Made by a program: the position numbers and the translations under genes. This document shows, one piece after another, positions 24,802 to 34,167 of a stretch of 45,909 bases of DNA (position 1 is the stretch's first letter; each line of letters starts with the position of its first letter). The DNA comes from Myxococcales bacterium UBA1238. GTDB lineage: Bacteria > Myxococcota_A > Bradymonadia > UBA7976 > UBA1532. The stretch lies in the NCBI GenBank assembly GCA_002309015.1, contig DBWM01000020.1, positions 15,401 through 61,309 on the forward strand, given 5' to 3'. The notes below the pieces were generated by a model. It saw only the letters and a list, made by a program, of their open reading frames with translations, had not been told where the DNA came from and searched no databases.

Positions 24802-27372
24802 GTGAAAAGTTCAGTCGTATTCGCCAGTTTGCTGGGACTATCGGGCATCAGCTGGGCCATCAGCCCGACGCAGGGCATCGTCCAGCCCGACAGCGATCGC
24901 GCAACAGGCTTTGGGCTCAGCGCTTTTGAAGATAACCCCGCCGGTTTGGGGTTTGGACATGCATTCGAGCTCAGCTACAGCTACGCCGGCACACAGGACG
25001 ATCAGCTCCATGAAGGCCACGCCTTACAATTAGGATTTGGACTCTTTGAAAACAGCTACCACACGGCGCTGGGGCTTCAGTTTCTGGAGTCTCCCGTAAA
25101 AGACACCGGGCCGATTTGGAAATTTTCTCTCGGACAGGCCATTGCGCTCAGTGAATCGTTGTCGTGGGGGTTCAACTGGCACCGGCTCAGTGGGGCCACA
25201 AGCCTCGGTTACCACAAATTAAGCAGTTTCGATCTGGGCTTTTTGGCAAGGCCCGCGCAATGGCTCGCCCTGGGCGCGGCCGTCACCGATCTGAACAATC
25301 CCGACAGCCAAAAGAGCTGGAAAGAAAGCACAGCGCTCCGCAGGGAACTCCATTTGAGCACAACCGCACGCAGGGCGTATCAGCTGGGACTCGGATTTAA
25401 ACCCCTTGAAGATCGCCTGATGCTCCATCTCTCGGCGCGGCTGCCCGAAAAAGGTGACGAGCACAACAGTTACGGGGCCACTTTGCAGCTGAGGCTCTAT
25501 AAGGGCCTGGCGCTGACGGCGCGCTACGAACTCCAGCTCGATGTGGTCGAAAACGAAGGGCGAAACAACCACGCGCTCATGGTGGGGCTGATGGATACGG
25601 GGCGGTTTGGCGCGGGGCTTTTTGGCTTCTTCCCTTCGCTGGCCGAAAGCGGTGCCAAAAAGGGGCTGTACGCTACAGCACGATACAGATCGGGCGGCCC
25701 GGTGTGGCATTTTGATGATCCGGTGGAGGTTGTGGAATTTCCGATCCTCGAAGCCTCCGAATTAGAAGCGCCCGGATTCCTTGAGAGCGACTATCACCCG
25801 CATTTTCTCAATCTTGTTCTCGATTTGCAGGCGATCGCGCAGCGAGACAACGTGAAACTCGTGGTGATGGGGCTTGCGGATTTGGATCTCTCGTGGGGGC
25901 AGGTGGAGGAATTGCGCGACGCCATTCTGGCGCTTCAGCAGCGGGGCAAGCGCGTCTACGCCTATTTGCCTTCGGCCGACAGCAAGCTTTACGCGGTGGC
26001 GGTGGCCGCCGATCGCATCTATATGCCGCCCACAGCGAATCTTCAGCTCACGGGGGTTCGCCAGCAGCATTTTTACATCGCGGAGCTGTTGCAAAAACTC
26101 GGCATCCGGGCCGAGTTCATCGCCATCGGTGATTACAAGAGCGCCCCCGAGATGTTTACGCAAACGGAGCCCTCAAAGGCAGCGCGCGAAGTCGATAAAG
26201 CCCTTTTGGACGGCGTATACGGACGCCTGCTCGATGCTATCGCCCAATCGAGGCCCATCTCGCGAAATGAAGCGGCCGATCTCATCGATCGCGGTCCCTA
26301 CAGCGCACTTTCGGCACAAAAAGCGCGCCTCATCGACGAGGTGATCCAATACGATCACTTCGAGCAGATCGTTAAAGATGAATATGGCCGCAACTTCCGG
26401 TTCATCTCCTGGCCCAGGCGATACGAAGCCGACGACGAGCGCTGGGGACGCGTGCCCCGGGTTGGCTTGCTTTACGCGGTGGGCAACATCCTGGACGGCG
26501 AAACCGATCCCCATCCCCTGAGCGGATCCCTCAATACGGGATCGCAAAACTTCATCCGCGCGGCGCGTCAGTTGGCGGGCGACAGCAGCGTGAAAGCGGT
26601 GGTGCTGCGCATCGACAGTCCCGGAGGCTCGGTCTCCGCATCGGATCTGATGTGGAATGAACTCTCGCAGCTGGCGCAAAAGAAGCCGCTCATCGTCTCG
26701 ATGGGCGGAACGGCAGCATCCGGCGGCTATTACATCGCCTCCGCAGGGCACGAGATTTACGCCGAGCCGAGCACGATCACGGGATCCATCGGTATTTTTG
26801 CGGGCAAATTCGACGTTTCGGGCTTGCTTCAAAAGCTCGGCGTCTCGATCTCAACCGAAGATCGCGGTGCGCAGGCAGGGGTCATGTCGTCGCTGCAGGG
26901 ATGGAGTGAAAACGAAAAAACGGCGCTCCGTCAGATGCTCGAAGAGAATTACCAGCTGTTTTTGGAGCGCGTGCAGCATGGGCGGCGCAATTTAACCCTC
27001 GAAAAGATCCGCGAGCTTGCGGGCGGTCGCGTCTGGAGCGGACAGGAAGCCTACGATCGCGGACTGGTCGATCATCTGGGCGGGCTGTCCCAGGCGATCC
27101 GGGCAGCGGCCGACAAAGCGCATTTAAAGAGCGGAGATTACAAGGTAGAGCTCTATGGGTTTGACGAAGATCTGAATTTGCTCCCGAACGTGATGAAGTC
27201 GATTTTGCCCAACGCTCACTCAGCCCGGACAGCAGAGCTTTCGCTTCAAAAGATGCTTCAGGGCCTGGGCCCGCTCTTCCCTCTTCTGGCGGCCGTTCAA
27301 CCCCTCCTCGCGTTGCCGCAGTCCCGGCCCCTCGCCTTGCTGCCGCTCGCTCAGATTTCCCTTTATGAGTAA
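24802..27372 (+). CDS. sppA: SppA-type signal peptide peptidase fused to an outer-membrane-barrel-like domain
   Basis: 856 residues. The GTG start follows AAGGAAGG and yields a Sec signal (residues about 1-19, GISWA). Residues about 20-310 alternate short beta strands rich in Gly, Tyr and aromatic ends (FELSYSYAG, ALQLGFGLFEN, YQLGLGFKP, LALTARYELQL) and look like an outer-membrane barrel. Residues about 320-820 are the 67K-type SppA with two S49 halves: catalytic Lys K446 (GDYKSAPEMFT) and nucleophile S640 (TAASGGYYIAS). SppA normally sits in the inner membrane and degrades cleaved signal peptides. This fusion implies a periplasmic or outer-membrane location. It lies 12 nt before polA. Confidence 0.8.
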   Translation: MKSSVVFASLLGLSGISWAISPTQGIVQPDSDRATGFGLSAFEDNPAGLGFGHAFELSYSYAGTQDDQLHEGHALQLGFGLFENSYHTALGLQFLESPVKDTGPIWKFSLGQAIALSESLSWGFNWHRLSGATSLGYHKLSSFDLGFLARPAQWLALGAAVTDLNNPDSQKSWKESTALRRELHLSTTARRAYQLGLGFKPLEDRLMLHLSARLPEKGDEHNSYGATLQLRLYKGLALTARYELQLDVVENEGRNNHALMVGLMDTGRFGAGLFGFFPSLAESGAKKGLYATARYRSGGPVWHFDDPVEVVEFPILEASELEAPGFLESDYHPHFLNLVLDLQAIAQRDNVKLVVMGLADLDLSWGQVEELRDAILALQQRGKRVYAYLPSADSKLYAVAVAADRIYMPPTANLQLTGVRQQHFYIAELLQKLGIRAEFIAIGDYKSAPEMFTQTEPSKAAREVDKALLDGVYGRLLDAIAQSRPISRNEAADLIDRGPYSALSAQKARLIDEVIQYDHFEQIVKDEYGRNFRFISWPRRYEADDERWGRVPRVGLLYAVGNILDGETDPHPLSGSLNTGSQNFIRAARQLAGDSSVKAVVLRIDSPGGSVSASDLMWNELSQLAQKKPLIVSMGGTAASGGYYIASAGHEIYAEPSTITGSIGIFAGKFDVSGLLQKLGVSISTEDRGAQAGVMSSLQGWSENEKTALRQMLEENYQLFLERVQHGRRNLTLEKIRELAGGRVWSGQEAYDRGLVDHLGGLSQAIRAAADKAHLKSGDYKVELYGFDEDLNLLPNVMKSILPNAHSARTAELSLQKMLQGLGPLFPLLAAVQPLLALPQSRPLALLPLAQISLYE

Positions 27373-27384
27373 AGGAACCCCCAA

Positions 27385-30087
27385 ATGGATGCGCAGGATA
27401 CACTTTATTTAATCGACGGATCGGGGTTGATCTTTCGCGCTTACTATGGACTGAAAGCGACCATGACCGCACCGGACGGGACGCCCACCAACGCGGTTTA
27501 CGGCTTTGTCCGCCTGGTCACGAGTCTGCTGAAAGACAAGAATCCCGCTTACGTTGGGGTCGTTTTTGATGCCAAGGGGCCCTCGTTTCGCGTGGGCCTG
27601 TACGAGGCCTATAAAGCGAACCGCCCGGAGCCGCCGCCCGAACTGAAGCCGCAGTTTTTACTTTGCCGGGAAGTGACGCGCGCGCTGGGGCTTTGTGCGC
27701 TCGAACAGCAGGGCTACGAAGCGGACGATTTGATCGGAACGCTGGCCAGGCGATGGACCCAACAGGGCAAGCCCTGCCTGATCGTGACCGCCGACAAAGA
27801 CATGACGCAGCTGCTCGATCCGCTGATTTCGATTTGGGATGGCAAAGATAAGGACTTCACTGAAGACTACGTCAAAGAAAAATTCGGCGTAAAGCCCTCT
27901 CAGATGATCGACTGGCTGGCGCTTGCGGGCGACAGTTCCGACAATTACGGCGGCGTCCCCGACATCGGCCCGAAAACGGCGGCTCAGCTGCTCGAAAAAT
28001 ACGGAACCCTCGAAGAGGTGCTCCGCCACGCGGGCGAAGTGAAGGGCAAACGCGGGCAGAACCTGATCCAATACGCCGATCAGGCGCGCCTTTGCCAAAA
28101 ACTCGCCACCATCGAATGCGATGCAAAAATCCCGTTTACATTTGAGGACTTACTCGTTCGCCCCTACGATCCGGCCGAGCTGTACGCCTGTTTTGACCGG
28201 CTCGGTTTTAAAACGCTGATCAAGGAATGGCATTTAACGCCGGAAGCGCCGAAACCCGCAAAGCCTGCACCCGCCGCAACGGCGCAAACCCATTACATCA
28301 CCGTTCAGACCGAAGAAGCGCTCGATCATTGCCTCAAATGCGCGAAAGATGCGGGCCTGCTGTCGGTGGATCTCGAAACCACGGGCTTAAATCCCCATAC
28401 GGATCACATCGTGGGCATTGCGCTCAGCTGGGCCCCCGGTCAGGCGGCTTACGTGCCTGTCGGCCACGCGGTTTTGGAGCCTCAGCTTTCGCTCAAGACG
28501 GCGCTTCAAAAACTAAAGCCCCTGCTTGAAGATCCGGCGTTTCCCAAGCTGGGACAAAACGTTAAGTTTGAATATCAGATGTTCCGCCAGGCCGGCATCG
28601 ACTACCGGGGCGTCACCTGCGACAGCATGCTGGCGGCGTATCTGCTCGATCCCACGCAGCGCAAATTTAATCTGGACGAGCTCTCGCTCCAGTATCTGGG
28701 CCATCAGATGATCACCTTCGAGCAGGTGACGGGCAAAAAGGGCAAAGAAGCGCGGTTTGAAGAGGTTTCGCTGCAAAAAGCCACCGAATATGCCTGCGAG
28801 GACGCCGACATCGCGCTGCAGCTCTGCCTCCTTCTGCAGCCGCGCCTGGAGCAGGCAGGATTAGATGCGCTGTTGCAAAAAATGGAGCTGCCTCTGGCCA
28901 GAATCCTCGGTCAGATGGAGCTTTGGGGCATTCGCCTGCAGGGCGATACGCTTCGCGCCCAGAGTCCGCTCTTTATTGAGGAAGAAAAGCGGCTCACCCA
29001 AAAGATTTACAGCCTTGCGGGCAAGGAATTTGTAATCGACAGCCCAAAGCAGCTCTCGCAGGTGTTGTTCGAGGATTTGGCGCTGCCGGGCGGCAAGGTG
29101 AGCAGCAAAACGGGGGTTTACTCCACAGATCAGAGCGTGCTCGAAAAGCTGGCCGAGGACTACCCCATCGCCGATCTCATTTTGGCGTACCGACATTGCA
29201 CCAAGCTGCGCAGCACCTACATCGACGCTCTGCCCGCGCTCATTTGCCCGGCTACAGGCAGAGTGCACACATCGTTCAAGCAGGCGGCCACGGCGACGGG
29301 GCGTCTGGCGTCGAGCGATCCCAATCTGCAGAACATCCCCGTGCGCAGCGAAGACGGGCGCGCGATCCGCAGGGCGTTTGTGGCCGACGACGGTTACCTC
29401 CTGCTTTCGGCGGATTACAGCCAGATCGAACTGCGGCTGCTGGCGCATTTTTCGCGCGATCCGGGCTTGATGCAGGCGTTTCAGGAAGACGGCGACGTGC
29501 ATCGCTGGACGGCCGCGCTGCTGTTCAATACACCCGAGCCGCAGGTGACTTCCGAGCAAAGACAGCGGGCCAAGGCGCTGGGATTCGGCCTGATGTACGG
29601 GATGAGCGCTTTCCGCCTGGCCCGCGAGCTCAACATCAGCCGCACCGATGCCAAAGAGCTGATGGAGCGCTATTTCACCCAGTTTAAGGGCGTGAAGCGC
29701 TTTGTCGACGAAGCGGTGGAAGAGGCGCGAAAGACCGGCCAGGCCAAAACCCTGTTTGGCCGCATCCGGGCCTTACCCGACATTGCGAGCAAGAACTTCC
29801 AGCTGCGCCAGGCCTCAGAGCGTCTGGCGGTCAACACCCCCATTCAGGGCACAGCCGCCGATATTTTGAAGATCGCCATGATCCATCTCGATGAGCGGTT
29901 GCGGCGCGAGAAATCGGGCGCCCGCATGCTGCTGACGGTACACGACGAGATTGTGCTCGAGGTGCCCCAGGAAGAGATCATGATGGTGCAGATGATCGTT
30001 CAGGAAGAGATGGTCAACGCTGTCCGGCTCGAAGTTCCGCTCAAAGTTTCGCTGGGAACCGGTGTAAGCTGGGCCGACATTCACTAA
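27385..30087 (+). CDS. polA: DNA polymerase I
   Basis: 900 residues: 5'-nuclease (1-290), 3'-5' exonuclease (about 300-490) and family A polymerase. Polymerase motifs DYSQIELR, the O helix (RAKALGFGLMYG) and VHDEIV are present. Exo I is D329-L-E331 and Exo III is YACEDAD. Two changes stand out: the Exo II aspartate (D424 of E. coli) is Glu (E396, GQNVKFEYQ), and the usually conserved Asn of the O helix (INFGxxYG) is Gly (G733). The first could lower proofreading. AAAGGA overlaps the sppA stop, so the genes are coupled. Confidence 0.96.
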   Translation: MDAQDTLYLIDGSGLIFRAYYGLKATMTAPDGTPTNAVYGFVRLVTSLLKDKNPAYVGVVFDAKGPSFRVGLYEAYKANRPEPPPELKPQFLLCREVTRALGLCALEQQGYEADDLIGTLARRWTQQGKPCLIVTADKDMTQLLDPLISIWDGKDKDFTEDYVKEKFGVKPSQMIDWLALAGDSSDNYGGVPDIGPKTAAQLLEKYGTLEEVLRHAGEVKGKRGQNLIQYADQARLCQKLATIECDAKIPFTFEDLLVRPYDPAELYACFDRLGFKTLIKEWHLTPEAPKPAKPAPAATAQTHYITVQTEEALDHCLKCAKDAGLLSVDLETTGLNPHTDHIVGIALSWAPGQAAYVPVGHAVLEPQLSLKTALQKLKPLLEDPAFPKLGQNVKFEYQMFRQAGIDYRGVTCDSMLAAYLLDPTQRKFNLDELSLQYLGHQMITFEQVTGKKGKEARFEEVSLQKATEYACEDADIALQLCLLLQPRLEQAGLDALLQKMELPLARILGQMELWGIRLQGDTLRAQSPLFIEEEKRLTQKIYSLAGKEFVIDSPKQLSQVLFEDLALPGGKVSSKTGVYSTDQSVLEKLAEDYPIADLILAYRHCTKLRSTYIDALPALICPATGRVHTSFKQAATATGRLASSDPNLQNIPVRSEDGRAIRRAFVADDGYLLLSADYSQIELRLLAHFSRDPGLMQAFQEDGDVHRWTAALLFNTPEPQVTSEQRQRAKALGFGLMYGMSAFRLARELNISRTDAKELMERYFTQFKGVKRFVDEAVEEARKTGQAKTLFGRIRALPDIASKNFQLRQASERLAVNTPIQGTAADILKIAMIHLDERLRREKSGARMLLTVHDEIVLEVPQEEIMMVQMIVQEEMVNAVRLEVPLKVSLGTGVSWADIH

Positions 30088-30104
30088 CCCCAAAAGGATC
30101 CGCC

Positions 30105-31928
30105 ATGAGCGCAAGCGAGCCCGCAAAACCTGCCCCCAAAGCCCCACCGCCCGATCCGCAGGATGAGTTGCGCCACGAGAAGGACGAACAGCAGCGCCGG
30201 TTGCAAGGGATGCTGCGCATCGCCAAAAGCCTCAACACCAGCCGCGATCCGCGCGCCGCCATGCAGGAAATGGTCGAGGAAATCTCGCTTTTACTGCACG
30301 CCGATCGCACCACGATTTACGAACTTCAGGATGGCGTCCTGAAGGGGCTCGCGGTGCAGGGCGATCCGCACACGCAAATCTCGCTGCCGTTAAATCAGGG
30401 CATCGCGGGGCTCGTCGCTTACAGCAAGCGGCCCATCAACGTCAAAGACGCCTATCTGCATCCCGCCTTTAATCCGCTGTTCGATCAGCTGAACGGTTAC
30501 CGCACGCGATCGGTGCTCTGCGTGCCGATGCTCGACCAAAACCAGCAGGTGCTCGGCGTCGTCCAGGCGATGAACAAGGAGAACGGCGGTTACTTTACGC
30601 CCGACGACGAGATGCTGCTCTGCACGCTGGCGATGCAGGCGGCGATCACGCTGAAGGCGCTCGAACTCCAGCTCAGGCTCTATCAGAACAATCTGGAGCT
30701 CGATGAGCAGAAGCAGCAGTTGAGTCAGCGGGTCCAGGAGCTCGCTTTTTTGGGGCCGAACGAGCAGGCCCTGGCCGAGGCGACTTCGACGGAAGAGATC
30801 GCCCAATCGCTCCTGCCGCATCTGGCGGAGCTCGCCCAATGCAACGAAACCGCGCTGCTGATTGCAGGTCCAGAGCACGAAAAGACCATTTATTTTCAGG
30901 AGATTGGACTCGACCGCCCGCTCAGGATCCTTCGGCGGCAAAAGAGCGACCATATTTTGATGCAGAGCTTTTTGCAGCAGAGCGGATTTCTCTTCGACTG
31001 CCCCGACGACTTCGACAAGCAGGGGATCTCGCTCGATCTGGGCTTCAACGTCACCCTCCGCACGGCGGTCACGCTGCCCATTTTTGAGGGCGACCAATGT
31101 CTGGGGGCCATCGGCTTCTTCAATTTTAAAAAGGCCAATTCCCGCGATTTGGGTGAGAACCACCGCTTTGTGGAGCTCATTGCGGCCCAGCTGGGACGGG
31201 CCATCGCGCGCGTCAACCGTCAAATCACCGCGCAGCAGCGGGATCGCATGATGACGATCGGCCAGATGATGTCGAGCGTCATGCATGATCTGCGGGGACC
31301 TTTGGCCAACATCTCGCTTTACGCCCAGATGCTGCAGGAACCGACGGATCCCGACGAGCAAAAGCTCATTTCCGACACGATCATCCGCCAGGTGCAGCAC
31401 ATCACCTCGATGGCGAACGAAGTGCTCACCTTCGCCCAGGGCAAATCCGACATCCTGATCGGCAAGGTCCGCCCCGAACAGTTCATGCAGGCGGTTCACG
31501 AGCAGCTGGAAAACGAATTCCGGGCCCATCACATCGATCTCAGGCTGAACCTCATCTCGCACGAGCCGGTCTGGTTTGACCAGAACAAGATCCTGCGCGC
31601 GGTCACGAATATTGCCCGTAACGCGCGGCAGGCCTTAAAAGACCACGGCTGTTTTACCCTCACCTTCAACACAGGCCATTGCGACTTCGGCGGAGAATCC
31701 CATCCCTGCTGCATCATCACCTGCAGCGACGACGGTCCCGGTGTGCCCGAGCAAATCCGCGAACATCTCTTCGACGCTTTCACCACCGCCGGCAAAGAAG
31801 GCGGAACGGGCCTGGGATTAGCGATCGCCAAGCGCATGATCGAAGAACACCAGGGCCGCATCCGCTGCGAAACCGAAACCGGCAAAGGCACGAGCTTCAT
31901 CATCGAGATTCCCCAGGACGGACGCTGA
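30105..31928 (+). CDS. Soluble sensor histidine kinase with two GAF domains
   Basis: 607 residues with no membrane segment. A Pro/Lys/Ala-rich N-terminus is followed by GAF 1 (about 45-185), a coiled coil, GAF 2 (about 225-365), the dimerisation/phosphoacceptor helix with H394 (SVMHDLRGP) and an HATPase domain with N box (NIARNARQAL), DDGPGVP and GGTGLGLAIAKR. It senses a cytoplasmic signal and autophosphorylates. No response regulator is adjacent, so the partner is elsewhere. AAAAGGA lies before the ATG, 17 nt after polA. Palindrome array II begins directly after its stop. Confidence 0.9.
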   Translation: MSASEPAKPAPKAPPPDPQDELRHEKDEQQRRLQGMLRIAKSLNTSRDPRAAMQEMVEEISLLLHADRTTIYELQDGVLKGLAVQGDPHTQISLPLNQGIAGLVAYSKRPINVKDAYLHPAFNPLFDQLNGYRTRSVLCVPMLDQNQQVLGVVQAMNKENGGYFTPDDEMLLCTLAMQAAITLKALELQLRLYQNNLELDEQKQQLSQRVQELAFLGPNEQALAEATSTEEIAQSLLPHLAELAQCNETALLIAGPEHEKTIYFQEIGLDRPLRILRRQKSDHILMQSFLQQSGFLFDCPDDFDKQGISLDLGFNVTLRTAVTLPIFEGDQCLGAIGFFNFKKANSRDLGENHRFVELIAAQLGRAIARVNRQITAQQRDRMMTIGQMMSSVMHDLRGPLANISLYAQMLQEPTDPDEQKLISDTIIRQVQHITSMANEVLTFAQGKSDILIGKVRPEQFMQAVHEQLENEFRAHHIDLRLNLISHEPVWFDQNKILRAVTNIARNARQALKDHGCFTLTFNTGHCDFGGESHPCCIITCSDDGPGVPEQIREHLFDAFTTAGKEGGTGLGLAIAKRMIEEHQGRIRCETETGKGTSFIIEIPQDGR

Positions 31929-32315
31929 ATCCGCCCGGCCGATCGCGCTCTTTTTCTCACCCTCCCCCAAAAATCCCCGGCCGATTTTCATTTCAAAGGC
32001 GTCAGGCCCAAAAAAGCCCGGCCGATCGCGGTCATCCGATTGCAAACCATCGATCGGCCCGGGAAATCTCCGTGTTTTTTACAGCAAAAGCAAAATCCCC
32101 CGGCCGACGCATGTGTAAAAATTAACAAGATTCAGATCGCCCCGGCCAATTTGACTTATTTTTAAACGAATCAGAAAAATCCCCGGCCGTTTTTGACTCC
32201 ATTTCATTTCGATCGCAGATCGCCCCGGCCGATCTTTATCCAGAATCCAGGAGAGTGCCGTCGGCCCGGCCGATCGTCGTCAAAGCGTCGAACGTTCATT
32301 ATCGGCCCGGCCGAT
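31929..32315. repeat. Array II: ten palindromes at 41-42-bp spacing
   Basis: The ideal unit is ATCGGCC-C-GGCCGAT. The right half-sites (GGCCGAT or variants) begin at 31937, 31979, 32020, 32061, 32102, 32144, 32185, 32227, 32268 and 32309, a mean step of 41.3 bp. The left arm varies (AATCCCC, ATCGCCC, ATCGGCC), while CCCGGCC is nearly invariant; only the unit at 32061 reverses this, with an intact left arm and a decayed right arm. The last unit has 11-bp arms (CATTATCGGCC and its complement). Sequence between units is unrelated and AT-rich. The array fills the space between the convergent histidine kinase and HAD genes. The remaining 32316-32389 shows nothing clear. Confidence 0.9.
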
Positions 32316-32389
32316 AATGGTTTTATGGCGGGGAGACTGCAAAAAGCGGGGCGGATTGGAGGGATTGAAGAGCGGGAGGAGGAAAAGGC

Positions 32390-33022
32390 TCAGCCGCGGA
32401 GGCGTTCTTCGACTTCGAGGAGATCGCGGAGGATGACGTCGGCATCTTTTGCAGCGCGACCCCAGGGAACGCACCAGAAGGGGAGCTTTGCGTCGCGGGC
32501 AGCGTTTAAATCCGCCTCGGTGTCGCCCACCATGATGCCGGAGTTCGGTGTGCCCAGGCGATTTAAGGCTTCGAGCAGCGGGAGTCCAGAAGGCTTGCGG
32601 GCGCCGTTCTTCATCGTGTCGCCGGCGATGACCGCCCCGAAAAGATCGGTCCATCCGAGTCCGGAAAGGATCTTTTGCACGAAAGCGCCGGGCTTGTTGG
32701 TGACGAGAGCCGCTCTGCCCTGGAGTTTGTGAAGGATCGCGTCGGCGAGGGGCAACGGGCGCGTGTTATCGAGGAGATGCTCGCCGTAATAGGCCATAAA
32801 ATGCGCGCGGGCTTCATCCAATCGGTCCTGATATGCTTCCGGCACCGTATTTTTGATGAGATATCCCAGACCATAGCCCACATGCCGGATCACTTCCGCT
32901 CTTTCCAGAAGAGGGAGTCCAAACGCCTTGCGGGCCATATTGGCGGCGTCTGCGAGGTCCTGATCGCTGTCGACCAGGGTACCATCCAAATCAAACATCA
33001 CCGAAATGCGCGGCCGATCCAT
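32390..33022 (-). CDS. HAD-superfamily phosphatase, phosphoglycolate phosphatase-like
   Basis: 210 residues. HAD motif I is MFDLDGTLVDSD, motif II lies in ALVTNKPG and motif III/IV in GARKPSGLPLL and VGDTEADLNAARDA. The helical cap between motifs I and II and the GDTxxDxxAA ending match Gph-type enzymes that remove 2-phosphoglycolate, though other small phosphates are possible. The start at 33022 (MDRPRIS) has AAAGGA 7 nt upstream; a longer reading would overlap the upstream gene. It lies 19 nt after the GNAT-like gene. Confidence 0.88.
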   Translation of the reverse strand: MDRPRISVMFDLDGTLVDSDQDLADAANMARKAFGLPLLERAEVIRHVGYGLGYLIKNTVPEAYQDRLDEARAHFMAYYGEHLLDNTRPLPLADAILHKLQGRAALVTNKPGAFVQKILSGLGWTDLFGAVIAGDTMKNGARKPSGLPLLEALNRLGTPNSGIMVGDTEADLNAARDAKLPFWCVPWGRAAKDADVILRDLLEVEERLRG

Positions 33023-33041
33023 CTCTTTTCCTTTCAAAGGA

Positions 33042-33482
33042 TCAATCATCGTATCCGAAGACATGCTTTAACCGTTCCAAAGCCCTATCTTTGTAGCAGG
33101 CGTAACCTCTCTCGCCGCTCCAGGCGCCCAAAGCCTGGAAACTTCGGAGTACGCGGAGCGAAACGCCGTTCAGGTTGAGGCAGCAGCAGCCGTCCTGGTA
33201 TTCCCTGGTGCGCCGCAGGAATTCGCGGATGATCTTGTAGGCCACGACCTCCTGCCAATCGGCATCTTCGAGCCAGAGCTGCATGCATTCCACAGTCTGA
33301 TCGCAGAAGAAGCCTAAACCGAGGCCGATGATCTCGTCGCCCACGCAGGCGCCGATCGCCAGGGGATGGACGGGATCCCAGTCGAGCTTTTGGGCCCAAT
33401 CCTGCAGGAGAGCCCTGTCCACGTAAGGCAAATGTGCTCCGAACACCTGCTCACGACTCAACTCTTCAATCCTGAGCTCCAT
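33042..33482 (-). CDS. GNAT-like protein (tentative)
   Basis: 146 residues from the ATG at 33482, chosen for GAGGT 5 nt upstream. The central part (PLAIGACVGDEIIGLGLGFF) and C-terminal helix-strand order (VLRSFQALGAWSGERGYACYKD) resemble a GNAT N-acetyltransferase fold. The usual acetyl-CoA loop (QxxGxG/A) is not clear. It contains an unusual CCC run. It is probably cotranscribed with the HAD phosphatase. The family assignment is weak. Confidence 0.55.
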   Translation of the reverse strand: MELRIEELSREQVFGAHLPYVDRALLQDWAQKLDWDPVHPLAIGACVGDEIIGLGLGFFCDQTVECMQLWLEDADWQEVVAYKIIREFLRRTREYQDGCCCLNLNGVSLRVLRSFQALGAWSGERGYACYKDRALERLKHVFGYDD

Positions 33483-33603
33483 ATTGACCTCTAACATGTG
33501 AATCCGCTGGGCTTGCGGAGGGGGTTAAAACCAGGAACAGGTTGACTTGTAACCATTTTATTTTATTTTCTCAATGCAGCTTCAGAAGCGCAGGAGATGG
33601 ATT

Positions 33604-34167
33604 TTGTATCGGATGATTCCCTGGATCCTGCTCGGCTATTTTGCGGGATCCCTGCCGTTTGCGGTCTGGATCGCGCGCCTCCGCAAGGTGAATCCTCAAA
33701 AAAAGGGCAGCGGCAACGCCGGCGCGACCAATGTGGCCCGAACCTGCGGTTTACCCCTGGGCGTGCTCACCTTTTTTTGCGACGCCTTAAAAGCCGCCCT
33801 GCCCACCGCCTTCGCCTTAAAACAACAGGGCGAATGGGCCGCGAGTTTTTGTGGCTGCGCCGCCGTTTTGGGTCATTGCTTCTCGATCTGGCTCAAATTC
33901 AAAGGCGGACGCGGCATTTCCTCGAGTTTTGGCGCCCTTGCGATCTTAAATCCGCAGATCGCCCTGGCCGGCGTCCTCGTCTGGGGGGTGGTTCGCCTCG
34001 TCTGCCGGACCGCCGCCGCAGCTTCCATGGCCGCCTGCCTCGAATTCATCTTCGCTCCCCTTCTCTACAGCCAGAGCCTGCCTCTGCGCGGCTTCGGGCT
34101 CTTCTCGGGCGTGCTCTGCCTCATCCGCCACCGCGATCACTGGAAGCTTTGGTTCAAACGCCGTTAA
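33604..34167 (+). CDS. plsY: Acyl-phosphate:glycerol-3-phosphate acyltransferase
   Basis: Inner-membrane enzyme that makes lysophosphatidic acid from acyl-phosphate and glycerol-3-phosphate. The motifs GSGNAGATN and LGHCFSIWLKFKGGRG are intact, within five or so membrane helices. I favour a TTG start at 33604 (MYRMIPWILLGYFAGSLPF, 187 residues), since AGGAG lies 7 nt before it; the ATG at 33574 has no ribosome site and adds ten residues, and the ATG at 33613 is also possible. It is convergent with fni, the two stop codons sharing TTAA. Confidence 0.92.
   Translation: MYRMIPWILLGYFAGSLPFAVWIARLRKVNPQKKGSGNAGATNVARTCGLPLGVLTFFCDALKAALPTAFALKQQGEWAASFCGCAAVLGHCFSIWLKFKGGRGISSSFGALAILNPQIALAGVLVWGVVRLVCRTAAAASMAACLEFIFAPLLYSQSLPLRGFGLFSGVLCLIRHRDHWKLWFKRR

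Noticed and set aside
31929..32315. CRISPR array (regular repeats with unique spacers)
   Set aside because: Repeats are only about 15 bp and vary from unit to unit, the spacers are about 26 bp, and no cas gene is nearby. The same spacing with a different palindrome at 0-1.4 kb also argues against CRISPR.
33011..33022. Extra palindrome unit (CGGCCGATCC) at the HAD gene start
   Set aside because: It is a lone half-site inside coding sequence and not on the 41-bp grid.
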